Assembly (NCBI GenBank): GCA_947683625.1
Contig: CANTUR010001085.1
Span: 248,001 to 312,000, forward strand
Source: Mallotus nudiflorus
Lineage: Eukaryota; Streptophyta; Magnoliopsida; Malpighiales; Euphorbiaceae
Reading direction: 5' to 3'
DNA length: 64,000 nt
Shown: piece by piece, positions 55,503 to 63,538 of the stretch
Layout: every line of letters begins with the position of its first letter
Numbering within the stretch: position 1 is the first letter of the stretch
Program-made: the position numbers and the translations under genes
The notes under the pieces: generated by a model
Databases searched by the model: none
Told to the model about the DNA's origin: nothing
The model's input: the letters and a program-made list of their open reading frames with translations, nothing else

Positions 55503-55801
55503 ATTTAGAGAGGATTCTCTTTGGTTACTTGGTGGTTAACCATGTGACAACTTTTGTGACTTATCAATCTATCTTTCAGGCAGTAGATTGTGGCGTCTTT
55601 TTAATAACCTTTGTTGCTTGTTTGTTATTGTTCAAAAGGTTAAAGTTTTGATATAGCTTTGGTTGTTTGGACTAACTAAACATGAGGTGAAGGTTCTCTA
55701 TGTCTGAATTGGAACTTGATTTGAACTTTCCTTGAGAGCGTGGGTTTGGGTTCATGTTGAACGGGTTCCTAGAGCAGGTCGTCTAGTGGGTTCGTATCAC
55801 T

Positions 55802-55813
55802 TGGTATCAGAGC
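55802..55813 (+). other. Primer-binding site of element A (initiator tRNA-Met)
   Basis: TGGTATCAGAGC lies two bases after the LTR terminus. It is the standard complement of the 3' end of plant initiator tRNA-Met used by Ty3/gypsy and Ty1/copia elements to prime minus-strand DNA. It fixes the 3' boundary of the LTR. Confidence 0.85.
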
Positions 55814-56256
55814 TTGGCTCAAATCAGGTTTTGTTCAATTCAATTCTACGTATCCTTAATTTACTTTTTAATTATTGTGGTTTTAAACTTTTTCTATATG
55901 TGTCAAAAAAATAAATATGTTTATTTTTTTTTATGATTTTTAATTTGGTTGGTATTAGATTGATTTAATTGAATGATTTGTAACAAAGGGTCTTAGGTTT
56001 GATATACCTAAGGTTTAGTTGGTCGTATCAATTAGATTTTATACCTTAAGTTTGATTTGATCAATTTGTAACGAAGGGTCTTAGGTTTGATATACCTAAG
56101 GTTTTAGTTGGTTGATACAAAGAGGGTTTAAGGTTACTAATCTTCTACCTTTCATTTTTTTATTTTTAGGATTTTAAATTTATTTTTTATTTATAAGTTA
56201 AAAAATACATATGTCTTGAATTTTTTTAGTCTATTTAAAATTTCTTTATTTTTTTT
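55814..56256 (+). mobile_element. Element A leader fragment, non-coding
   Basis: This is T-rich untranslated leader with no credible gene. It contains a direct repeat: 55981-56022 and 56069-56112 share AAGGGTCTTAGG and TTGATATACCTAAGGTTT, 88 bp apart. It ends in a T-run where sequence of the B family begins abruptly, so the rest of element A is missing or lies beyond the nested elements. Confidence 0.65.
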
Positions 56257-56842
56257 TCAAAGTCAATGGTCAATGGTCAACATATGACATGGCATGTGAC
56301 ATGGCATGCTTTAATGCTTAGTTGTCATGAGTTGTCATTTTGCTTAGTTGTCATGAATTGTAATGAGTTGTCAATTTTGACTTTTCAAAGATGAGTTGTC
56401 ATTAGTTGTCATTAGTTGTCCTATTTTAAAGGAAATCTCCTTAATTAAGGATTTTCCTATATAGGTATCTTTAGGAATAAGGAATAGAACCTTTTCCTTT
56501 AAGGATTAGGTTGTTTACATGCCTATATAAGGGCTAACCCTATGACATACGAATTTAAAAAAGAAGATTGAAATATTAAAAGTAAGGTTTTTCCTTAAAC
56601 TTTGTTCTTTTGAAACTTTGCAAGTTTACTTGAATTGTTTCACTTCTACCTTTCATTACAATTGCTAGGTTAGATTAAACTTAGAATTGTGTGATTTTTC
56701 ATCTTATAATAGCTAAGTATCTTGCTTCAATTTAATAAGCAAGGGGTTTAGCTCCATCAACACAACTATCCTTGATGATCCTTGGGCTAATATTCAAAGT
56801 TGGATGCGTGTTCTATCTCTTTTATAGGTAGGGTCCGTATCA
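56257..56842 (+). mobile_element. 5'-truncated LTR of element B' (sibling of B)
   Basis: It aligns with 57479-58107 of the element B LTR and lacks the first 372 bp. By eye it differs at about eight positions plus a 43-bp length difference (the B copy has an A-rich duplication). It ends GTCCGTATCA before its own primer-binding site. This shows an older insertion of the same family, truncated at its junction with element A. Confidence 0.85.
56523..56531 (+). promoter_or_regulatory. TATA box of truncated B' LTR
   Basis: CTATATAAG is at the position matching 57745-57753 in the intact LTR. The upstream W-box cluster is mostly lost with the missing 5' part. Confidence 0.5.
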
Positions 56843-56845
56843 GTT

Positions 56846-56858
56846 TGGTATCAGAGCC
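56846..56858 (+). other. Primer-binding site of element B' (initiator tRNA-Met)
   Basis: TGGTATCAGAGCC lies three bases after the truncated LTR, the same spacing (GTT) as in element B. Confidence 0.85.
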
Positions 56859-57067
56859 AAACTTCAAGGTTTGGTTACGTATCCTTTAATTTTCATGTAT
56901 TAACTATTCTTTTCTTCTTCTCAATTCTTCATAAATTGGAAAAAAAAAATTTTTTTTTTTTAGTGAAACACGAGAGCATTCATATCCTTGAGTGTAAACA
57001 CGTAAGGGAGTGTTTTGTGAGGGTTTCTTTTCTATTTTTTTCTAAATTATCTTGGTGTATAGTTATT
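56859..57067 (+). mobile_element. Element B' leader, internally shortened
   Basis: It begins like the B leader (AAACTTCAAGGTTTGGTTA, then a CTTCTTCTCAATTC tract and an A/T run) and keeps the GTGAAACACGAG and CACGTAAGGGAGTGTTT landmarks. In B these lie about 450 bp further on, so B' has a large internal deletion. It is non-coding. Confidence 0.7.
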
Positions 57068-57106
57068 ATGGATGTGCCTTATTTTCTTGGTGGGGATGAT
57101 CCTTAT
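57068..57106 (+). pseudogene. Possible gag start of B', cut by insertion of B
   Basis: ATG at 57068 opens 13 codons reading MDVPYFLGGDDPY up to the first base of the B LTR. The pattern P-x-F-x-G-x-x-D resembles the gag segment MKIPSFQGKSDAEAY in element B (from 59051). This suggests B landed inside a gag reading frame. It is short, so chance resemblance cannot be excluded. The five bases before the LTR (CTTAT, 57102-57106) would be the left target-site duplication; the right one is outside the window. Confidence 0.4.
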
Positions 57107-57434
57107 TGATGCAACCAAGCTAAGCAAGCCCATCAAACCAAGTGATCCATTGCATTATGAGGGACCAATGACAAGATCAAAGACAAAGAAGTTCAAACAA
57201 GCATTGAATTTGCTTGTCTTTCACATTATAAGCAAGTTGGTGGATTTGACTACAAGTACAAGCTTGGAGCCGCATGATGAAGAATTCAAGCTAATTAGCT
57301 TAATTTCCTATTCTGAAATTAATTAGCTTGAATTGGACGAATTTGGAAGTTGTTTTTTTTTATTCATATTTTGGAGTCAATAAGGAAGATTCAAGAAGAT
57401 TCTAGAAGATGTGAGAAGATTCAAGAATATTCCA

Positions 57435-57502
57435 AGTCAAAGTCAACAAGTCAAAGTCATAGTCAAATAGTCAACAAGTCAAAGTCAATGGTCAATGGTC
57501 AA
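57435..57502 (-). promoter_or_regulatory. Cluster of nine W-box-like sites in B LTR
   Basis: Seven AGTCAA and two GGTCAA hexamers lie in 68 bp, which read TTGACT/TTGACC on the minus strand, the core bound by WRKY transcription factors. They lie about 245-310 bp upstream of the LTR TATA box, a plausible enhancer position. The same cluster is present in the 3' LTR at about 63696-63763. The function is inferred from the motif only. Confidence 0.5.
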
Positions 57503-57541
57503 CATATGACATGGCATGTGACATGGCATGCTTTAATGCTT

Positions 57542-57642
57542 AGTTGTCATGAGTTGTCATTTTGCTTAGTTGTCATGAATTGTAATGAGTTGTCAATTTT
57601 GACTTTTCAAAGATGAGTTGTCATTAGTTGTCATTAGTTGTC
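57542..57642 (+). repeat. GTTGTCAT short-repeat cluster in B LTR
   Basis: AGTTGTCA occurs six times and AGTTGTCC once in 101 bp, between the W-box cluster and the TATA box. It is also present in B' (56321-56422) and in the 3' LTR. It could be a second regulatory array or simple slippage-derived repetition. Confidence 0.55.
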
Positions 57643-57744
57643 CTATTTTAAAGGAAATCTCCTTAATTAAGGATTTTCCTATATAGGTATCTTTAGGAAT
57701 AAGGAATAGAACCTTTTCCTTTAAGGATTAGGTTGTTTACATGC

Positions 57745-57753
57745 CTATATAAG
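57745..57753 (+). promoter_or_regulatory. TATA box of element B 5' LTR
   Basis: CTATATAAG lies in ATGCCTATATAAGGGC. Transcription would be expected to begin about 30 bp downstream, leaving an R-U5 of roughly 330 bp. The 3' LTR is cut by the window just before this site. Confidence 0.6.
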
Positions 57754-57779
57754 GGCTAACCCTATGACATACGAATTTA

Positions 57780-57848
57780 AGAAGATTGAAATATTAAAAG
57801 TAAAAAAAAAAAAAAGAAAAAAAAAAGAAGATTGAAATATTAAAAGTA
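57780..57848 (+). repeat. A-rich tandem duplication inside B 5' LTR
   Basis: GAAGATTGAAATATTAAAAG occurs at 57781-57800 and again from about 57827. The two are separated by an A-run interrupted by one G. B' has only one copy (near 56563). It lies just downstream of the predicted transcription start, so it would be in R/U5. Confidence 0.8.
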
Positions 57849-58110
57849 AGGTTTTTCCTTAAACTTTGTTCTTTTGAAACTTTGCAAGTTTACTTGAATT
57901 GTTTCACTTCTACCTTTCATTACAATTACTAGGTTAGATTAAACTTAGAATTGTGTGATTGTTCATCTTATAATAGCTAAGTATCTTGCTTCAAATTAAT
58001 AAGCAAGGGGTTTAGCTCCATCAACACAACCTATCCTTGATGATCCTTGGGCTAATATTCAAAGTTGGATGCGCGTTCTATCTCTATTATAGGTAGGGTT
58101 CGTATCAGTT

Positions 58111-58123
58111 TGGTATCAGAGCC
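58111..58123 (+). other. Primer-binding site of element B (initiator tRNA-Met)
   Basis: TGGTATCAGAGCC lies three bases after the 5' LTR. It is complementary to the 3' end of initiator tRNA-Met, where minus-strand synthesis would start. Confidence 0.9.
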
Positions 58124-58779
58124 AAACTTCAAGGTTTGGTTATTTATCATTTAATTTTCGTTCATAATTTCTTCTTCTTCTTCTCAATTCTGCTCAATTC
58201 AAAAAAAAAAAAAAAAAAACACCAATCATTGTGTTTTATGCAAAAGGGTTCAAAATCTATCAAAAGACCCTTAATTGAGTTAGTTTATTCAATTTCCATA
58301 TCTATTGAGAAAAAAAAAATTGTTACTTTGTTTTAATTCAGAATTGTGTTTTGGTTGTGTTTGTGGGTTTATAACTCAAATTTGACTTCTTTTGTTAATT
58401 TTCATTGTGTATGATTTCTTGGCTTCTAAAAAAATTGGGTTTTTCTTGATTTTGAGCTAAGTTTTGTTCACTTGCTTATTTTCTTATTTATTTGATTCGT
58501 GAATAGTCACTTTGAAATTTTAAGTTTAATTTGATTTTTGTGATTGTGGTGTTGAGTTGATTGAGCAATTTTTGTATAATTTGCATTAGTTTTATTAGAA
58601 CTAAGATTTGGGGAATTTGAGTGGTAAAAGGCGAGTGGTGAGCTCATAAAAGGGTAAGAGCCTTATTGAGTGAAACACGAGTGTGAGTGCCATTTAAATT
58701 GAGTGAAACACGTAAGGGAGTGTTTGGTGAGATCTTTTTTTATTGCTACTAATAATTTCTTGTAGGAAAAATTAAAGTA
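58124..58779 (+). other. Element B untranslated leader
   Basis: This stretch of about 656 bp is T-rich, with A-runs at 58201-58219 and 58309-58319 and a repeated GAGTGAAACACG motif (58668 and 58699). Just before the gag ATG is TTTCTTGTAG followed by GAAAA (58756-58770), which looks like a plant 3' splice acceptor. A spliced leader is possible but not shown. I see no gene in it; a 66-codon frame at 58136-58336 is driven by the A-runs. Confidence 0.75.
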
Positions 58780-58971
58780 ATGACTCAAGAAGGTGAAGAA
58801 GGAATGCCCGATCAAAAGATGTACATGAAATCCATGACCCAATTGTTTGACAAGTTGAGACTAGATTTGGTAAACCAAATTGGAGACTTGGCAGACCGAA
58901 TAGACAAGATAGAGTCAAGTCATCATGGAGATGCTAGTATAATCAATACTAGAACCCCGTGGGAGACATGA
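58780..58971 (+). pseudogene. gag N-terminal part (element B), frameshifted
   Basis: It starts at the only well-placed ATG after the leader (AAAGTAATGAC) and reads 63 residues with a hydrophilic, helix-forming pattern typical of the start of chromovirus gag. The frame shifts by one base in the CCCC run at 58955-58958. Downstream, the +1 frame is open and continues into recognisable gag, so the TGA at 58969-58971 is a consequence of the shift. It should be read together with the next entry. Confidence 0.75.
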
Positions 58972-59461
58972 ACAAGAGGATGACGAACAAACATCCAATT
59001 CAGGAAGAAATGGGCGTGCAAGAGTTGATAACAACTTGGGAAGCATTAAGATGAAAATTCCAAGCTTTCAAGGAAAAAGTGATGCCGAAGCCTATTTGGA
59101 GTGGGAGAAAAAAGTGGAGTTCATCTTTGAGTGCCATCAATATTCTGAAGAAAAGAAGGTGAAGCTAGCTGCCGTAGAGTTTACCGATTATGCACTTGTT
59201 TGGTGGGATCAATTGGTGACTAGTAGAAGAAGGAACCATGATCGACCTATTGAGACATGGGAGGAGATGAAGGCAATCATGCGCAAGAGGTTTGTTCCTA
59301 CACACTATTATAGAGAATTGTATAATAAACTTCAAAACCTTGTGCAAGGATCTAAAAGTGTAGAGGAGTACCATCAAGCAATGGAGATAGCTATGATTAG
59401 AGCAAATATTGATGAAGACCGTGAGGCAACAATGGCCGAGGTTTTTGCATGGGCTGAATAG
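58958..59461 (+). pseudogene. gag capsid region (element B)
   Basis: It is open from the frameshift to a TAG at 59459. It contains MKIPSFQGKSDAEAYLEWEK, then VWWDQL, a WEEMKAIMRKRFVP segment and QNLVQGSKSVEEY. These are the hallmarks of the retrotransposon gag domain (Retrotrans_gag type) that forms the virus-like particle. The order and spacing match CRM-type gag as I know it. The frame breaks after GCC near 59438 by one extra base; the true continuation (RFLHGLN...) is one base over. No ATG begins this segment because it is the interior of one long frame. Confidence 0.88.
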
Positions 59462-60670
59462 AAACATAGCCGACTTAGTGGAATTACATCACTATGTTGA
59501 CATGGATGATATGTTGCACATGGCGATCAAGATTGAGAAGCAATTGAAGTTCAAGAATTCCAAAGGCAATTCAACTTCTTCTAGTGCTTCATGGAAGTCA
59601 AATTGGAAGAATAGAGATAAAAGCTTCACTAAGGCAAAATTTGACAACAACAAAGGAGGAAACGAAGGGGGCAATGCCAAGACCAAAGACAAAGGTGAAA
59701 CTCAAACTAAACGATCTCGTGATGTTCAATGTTTAAAATGTTTGGGTTATGGGCATATCTCTTCTAACTGCCCAAATAAGCGCACCATGACGATGAGGGG
59801 TAGCGAAGTCTTTAGTGAAAGTGATGATGATGAGTGCAACTTGGAGATGCCTGAGCTTGAGGATGCAAGTGATGATGAGGCTGTACAAAGTCCATCACAT
59901 GGTGAATTGCTTGTTACAAGGCGAATCATGAATGTGCAAACCAAGATGGAGGATGAGGCACAACGTGAGAACATCTTTCACACTAGATGCAAGGTTCAAG
60001 ATAAGGTATGTTGTATGATCATTGACGGCGGTAGTTGCACAAATGTAGCTAGCACCATGTTAGTTGAGAAATTGCATTTATATACCATGAAGCACCCTAG
60101 GCCTTACACATTGCAATGGTTGAATGATTATGGGGAGATAAAAGTAACTAAACAAGTGAAGATAGCATTTTCCATAGGCAAATATGAAGATGAAGTATTG
60201 TGTGATGTAGTGCCTATGCAAGCTTGTCATATTCTTTTGGGGCGTCCTTGGCAATATGATAGGAGGGCTAATCATAATGGGTTCTCTAATAGATATTCTT
60301 TTGTAATGAATGATGTACCCATTACCCTTAAACCTTTAACCCCTAAAGAAGTGTATGAGGACCAAAAAGTCCTAAAGCAAAGATTTGAAGAGTTTGAAAA
60401 AGAAAAAGCAATAAAAAGAGAGAGAGAGAGTTTGCATAAAAAAGAAAAGGCAAACAAGCAAAAGGAAAGCTGTGAGAAAAGCAATGAGAGAAGTGAGCAA
60501 AGAGTGGAAAAAGGAGAGCTTGAGGGGATGCACAATGAGAAAAAAAAGAGTGATGTGCATGCAAAAGGAGAGTTGAGTGTGAATAAGGTAACACAAGAGA
60601 GAAAATCAAGTTTTTATGCAAAAGAAAAAGATGTGAGGAAAGCTTTACTTTTAAGGCAGCCTATGCTTGT
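59439..60670 (+). pseudogene. gag C-terminus, zinc knuckle and protease (element B)
   Basis: It is read in the frame open from 59409 to 60737. A CCHC zinc knuckle (C-x2-C-x4-H-x4-C) is encoded at 59730-59771 and would bind genomic RNA. An aspartic protease follows: MIIDGGSCTNVAS at about 60015-60053 holds the active Asp in the DGGS variant usual for this clade, and HILLGRPWQYDR at about 60228-60263 is the conserved C-terminal protease segment. After it comes a Lys/Glu-rich linker (60339-60620) that is probably coiled and low in conservation. The frame is lost near 60670 through an apparent one-base loss, so reverse transcriptase lies in another frame. Confidence 0.88.
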
Positions 60671-61768
60671 ACTTATTACAAGGAATCTTATTTGTGCTCT
60701 AACGATCTTGACCCTTCTTTGCCTAGTTCTTTTGTGAGATTATTGCAGGAATTTCAAGATGTGTTTCCCGATGATATTCCTAGTGGTTTGCCGCCAATAA
60801 GAGGAATAGAGCATCAAATTGACTTTGTACCTGGTTCTGCAATTCCAAATAGACCCGCGTATAGATGCAATCCTGAGGAAACCAAAGAGTTGCAAAGGCA
60901 AGTTGAGGATCTTATGAACAAAGGTTACATTCGAGAAAGCATGAGCCCATGTGCCGTTCCAGTTTTACTTGTGCCTAAGAAGGATGGCACTTGGAGAATG
61001 TGTGTTGATTGTCGTGCAATTAACAAAATAACGGTAAAGTATTGTCATCCTATTCCTAGGTTAGATGATATGCTTGATGAGTTGCATGGGGCTATTATAT
61101 TTTCCAAGATTGATTTGAAAAGTGGTTATCATCAAATTCGCATGAAAGAGGGTGATGAGTGGAAAACTGCATTTAAAACAAAATATGGTTTATATGAGTG
61201 GTTAGTCATGCCTTTTGGTTTAACTAATGCACCTAGCACTTTTATGAGATTAATGAACCATGTTTTGCGTGCTTTCATTGGAAAATTTGTGGTTGTTTAT
61301 TTTGATGATATACTTATATATAGTAAATCTTTGGAAGAGCATATTGAACATGTGCATTTGGTTTTGGAAGTGCTGCGTAAGGAATGTTTGTATGCTAACC
61401 TCAAAAAGTGTAGTTTTTGCACACATAAGCTTGTTTTCTTAGGCTTTGTTGTTAGTGCAAAAGGAATAGAGGTAGATGAAGAGAAGGTCAAGGCAATTAA
61501 AGACTGGCCTACGCCTAGAGGAGTTAGTGATGTGCGAAGTTTTCATGGTCTTGCAAGCTTTTATAGGCGATTTGTGAGGGATTTTAGTACCATTGCAGCG
61601 CCATTGACCGAAGTCATTAAGAAAAATGTTGGCTTCAAGTGGGGAGAAGCACAAGAACAAGCATTTAACATGCTTAAGGATAAGTTGACGTCTGCTCCTT
61701 TACTTACTCTACCTAATTTTTCTAAAACATTTGAAATTGAATGTGATGCTTCAGGTTTTGGAATTGGG
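60671..61768 (+). pseudogene. Reverse transcriptase with RNase H start (element B)
   Basis: It is read in the frame open to 61810. The polymerase copies element RNA into DNA. Motifs in order: GIEHQIDFVPG, CAVPVLLVPKKDGTWRMCVD, SKIDLKSGYHQI (first catalytic Asp, codon near 61112), MPFGLTNAPSTF, the YFDD catalytic pair (61298-61309) and LGFVVSAKGIEVD. The RNase H domain begins at FEIECDASG (catalytic Asp near 61745). All key residues are present. The frame breaks in the GGGGG run at 61766-61770 by one extra base, so the apparent C-terminus (GCSNARW...) is spurious. Confidence 0.93.
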
Positions 61769-62255
61769 GGCTGTTCTAATGCAAGATGGACAACCAATTG
61801 CTTATTTTAGTGAAAAGTTAAATGGTGCAAGCTTGAAGTACCCCACTTATGACAAAGAGATGTATGCCTTAGTTCGCGCTCTAGAGACATGGCAGCATTA
61901 TTTATTGCCTAAGGAGTTCGTGATACATACTGATCATGAATCCTTGAAGCACTTGAAGGGGCAAAATAAGCTTAACAAACGACATGCTAGGTGGAGTGAA
62001 TTCATTGAGTCATTTCCTTATGTCATTAAATACAAGCAAGGTAAAGAGAATGTTGTGGCTGATGCACTTTCAAGAAGGTATACTTTACTTGCTTCTTTAG
62101 ATGCCAAATTGCTAGGATTTGAATACATAAAAGAGCTATATGAGAATGACAGTGATTTTGGTAGTGTTTATCATGCATGTGAAAATATTGCTTTTGAAAA
62201 GTTCTATAGGCATGATGGTTACTTGTTTAAAGAGAAACGGTTTGTGTGTTCCTAA
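61769..62255 (+). pseudogene. RNase H and integrase linker (element B)
   Basis: It is read in the frame open from 61731. It continues RNase H: MQDGQPIAYFSEKLNG, then DKEMYALVRALETW with the catalytic Glu (codon 61857), TDHESLKHLKG with Asp (61932) and NVVADALSRR with Asp (62061). RNase H would degrade the RNA of the hybrid. After LSRR comes the linker to integrase. The frame ends through one extra T in the TTT at 62241-62243, giving a false TAA at 62253-62255. Confidence 0.9.
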
Positions 62256-62595
62256 CTGTTCTATGCGTGAATTACTTGTTCGTGAAGCACATGAGGGTGG
62301 TTTAATGGGACATTTTGGTATAGCCAAGACTTTAGATGTTTTACATGATCACTTTTATTGGCCTAACATGAAAAAAGATGTTGTTAGAATTTGTGATAAG
62401 TGCATTGTGTGTAAACAAGCTAAGTCTAAGTTAAAACCACATGGTTTGTATATGCCTTTACCGGTGCCTAGTTCACCTTGGATTGATATTTCCATGGATT
62501 TTGTGCTTGGTTTACCTAGGACTAGGCAAGGACATGATTCAATATATGTTGTTGTAGATAGGTTTTCTAAAATGGCTCACTTTATAGCATGTTAG
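62243..62595 (+). pseudogene. Integrase zinc-binding domain and first catalytic Asp (element B)
   Basis: It is read in the frame open from 62140. The HHCC zinc-binding domain is seen as REAHEGGLMGHFG (two His) and DKCIVCKQAKS (two Cys). The catalytic core begins with SPWIDISMDFVLGLP, whose Asp (codon near 62497) is the first of the D-D-E triad, followed by VVVDRFSKMAHF. The frame stops at a TAG (62593-62595), created by one extra T in GCATGTTAG. The next frame continues without loss. Confidence 0.9.
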
Positions 62596-63538
62596 AAAAA
62601 CTAATGATGCACAACATGTTGCGGATTTGTTCTTTAAAGAGATTGTTCGATTGCATGGCATGCCTAGAACAATTGTGAGTGATAGAGATGCTAAATTTTT
62701 AAGCTACTTTTGGAAGACTTTGTGGGGTAAATTGGGCACTAAACTTTTATTTTCTACAACCTGTCATCCACAAACTGATGGGCAAACTGAGGTAGTTAAT
62801 AGAACTTTATCTCAATTACTAAGAACCATGGTTAGGCATAATTTGAAATCATGGGAAGATTGCTTGCCACATATTGAATTTGCATATAATCGTAGTGTGC
62901 ATTCTTCTACCAATTTTTGTCCTTTTGAGATTGTTTATGGTTTTATTCCGTTGAGTCCTTTAGATTTGATTGCTTTACCTTTGAGTGAACAAGTAAATCT
63001 AGATGGAAAGAAGAAGGCAGAATTTGTGAAGTCCTTACATGAAAAGGTGCGAGCAAATCTTGAAAGAAAGAATGAGCAATATGCCAAACATGCAAACAAG
63101 GGGCGCATAAAAGTTGTATTTGAACCAGGTGATTGGGTTTGGGTACATTTGCGTAAAGAAAGGTTTCCTACTCAAAGGAAATCTAAGTTGATGCCTCGTG
63201 GTGATGGACCCTTCCAAGTGTTAGAGCGCATCAATGACAATGCTTATAAGATTGACTTACCCGGTGAGTATGGTGTAAGTGCTACATTTAATGTTGCTGA
63301 TTTATCTCTTTTTGATTTTAATGTAGGTGATGATTCGAGGACGAATCATCTTGAGGAAAGGGGGAATGATGCAACCAAGCTAAGCAAGCCCATCAAACCA
63401 AGTGATCCATTGCATTATGAGGGACCAATGACAAGATCAAAGACAAAGAAGTTCAAACAAGCATTGAATTTGCTTGTCTTTCACATTATAAGCAAGTTGG
63501 TGGATTTGACTACAAGTACAAGCTTGGAGCCCGCATGA
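62594..63538 (+). pseudogene. Integrase core, GPF module and LTR-encoded tail (element B)
   Basis: It is read in the frame of 62627-63538. The second catalytic Asp is in IVSDRDAKF (codon 62681) and the Glu in QTDGQTEVVNRTL (codon 62789). Exactly 35 residues lie between them, the D-D35-E spacing. The GPF of the C-terminal module is at 63206-63214. It is followed by EYGVSATFNVADLSLF and an acidic stretch. The last 56 codons (63368-63535) are inside the 3' LTR and include EGPMTRSKTKKFK. I see no typical chromodomain; the tail resembles the CR-type motif of CRM elements, thought to aid centromere targeting (established for the clade, inferred here). Confidence 0.9.
63353..63366 (+). other. Polypurine tract of element B
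   Basis: GAGGAAAGGGGGAA lies directly against the 3' LTR TGATGC. It would prime plus-strand DNA synthesis. It also encodes part of the integrase tail (EERGN). Confidence 0.9.

Larger units (their letters stand above)
54865..55799 (+). mobile_element. Element A LTR, about 935 bp (5' LTR or remnant)
   Basis: The LTR is bounded by TGATGTGATCC at the satellite edge and TTCGTATCA just before a primer-binding site, giving the TG...CA ends expected of a Ty3/gypsy LTR. It holds a TATA box and an AATAAA signal in the right order. An internal duplication is visible: 55017-55092 and 55200-55276 share TGATTCAAGA(A/T)GCTG, ACAACTTTTGTG and GTTAATTCGGCC. A short TTTTCTTATTTAAG repeat lies at 55345-55395. 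From the first base the frame continues open for 27 codons in the same phase as the gag-pol tail of element B. The second LTR and target-site duplication are not in the window, so the call rests on ends, PBS and signals. Confidence 0.8.
57107..58107 (+). repeat. 5' LTR of element B, 1,001 bp
   Basis: It begins TGATGCAACC and ends TTCGTATCA. Over 57107-57739 it matches 63367-64000 with a single difference (GGAGCCGC against GGAGCCCGC near 57268/63529). It contains a W-box-like cluster, a GTTGTCAT cluster, a TATA box and an A-rich duplication. Its first 219 bp carry an open frame equivalent to the integrase tail read from the 3' LTR. Confidence 0.95.

Noticed and set aside
55732..55914. 60-codon frame across the end of the element A LTR
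   Set aside because: It spans the LTR end and primer-binding site and has no recognisable domain.
57350..57616. 88-codon frame within the B LTR (also at 63611)
   Set aside because: It is the translation of the GTCAA and GTTGTCAT repeats in a promoter region and is not linked to gag-pol.
60272..60621. Minus-strand frames of 74-92 codons opposite the gag-protease linker
   Set aside because: They are antisense shadows of a Lys/Glu-rich (GAAAAG) coding stretch, giving Phe/Leu/Ser-rich translations with no support.
62136..62327. Minus-strand frame opposite integrase
   Set aside because: It is antisense to a clear integrase zinc-binding domain and has no independent evidence.
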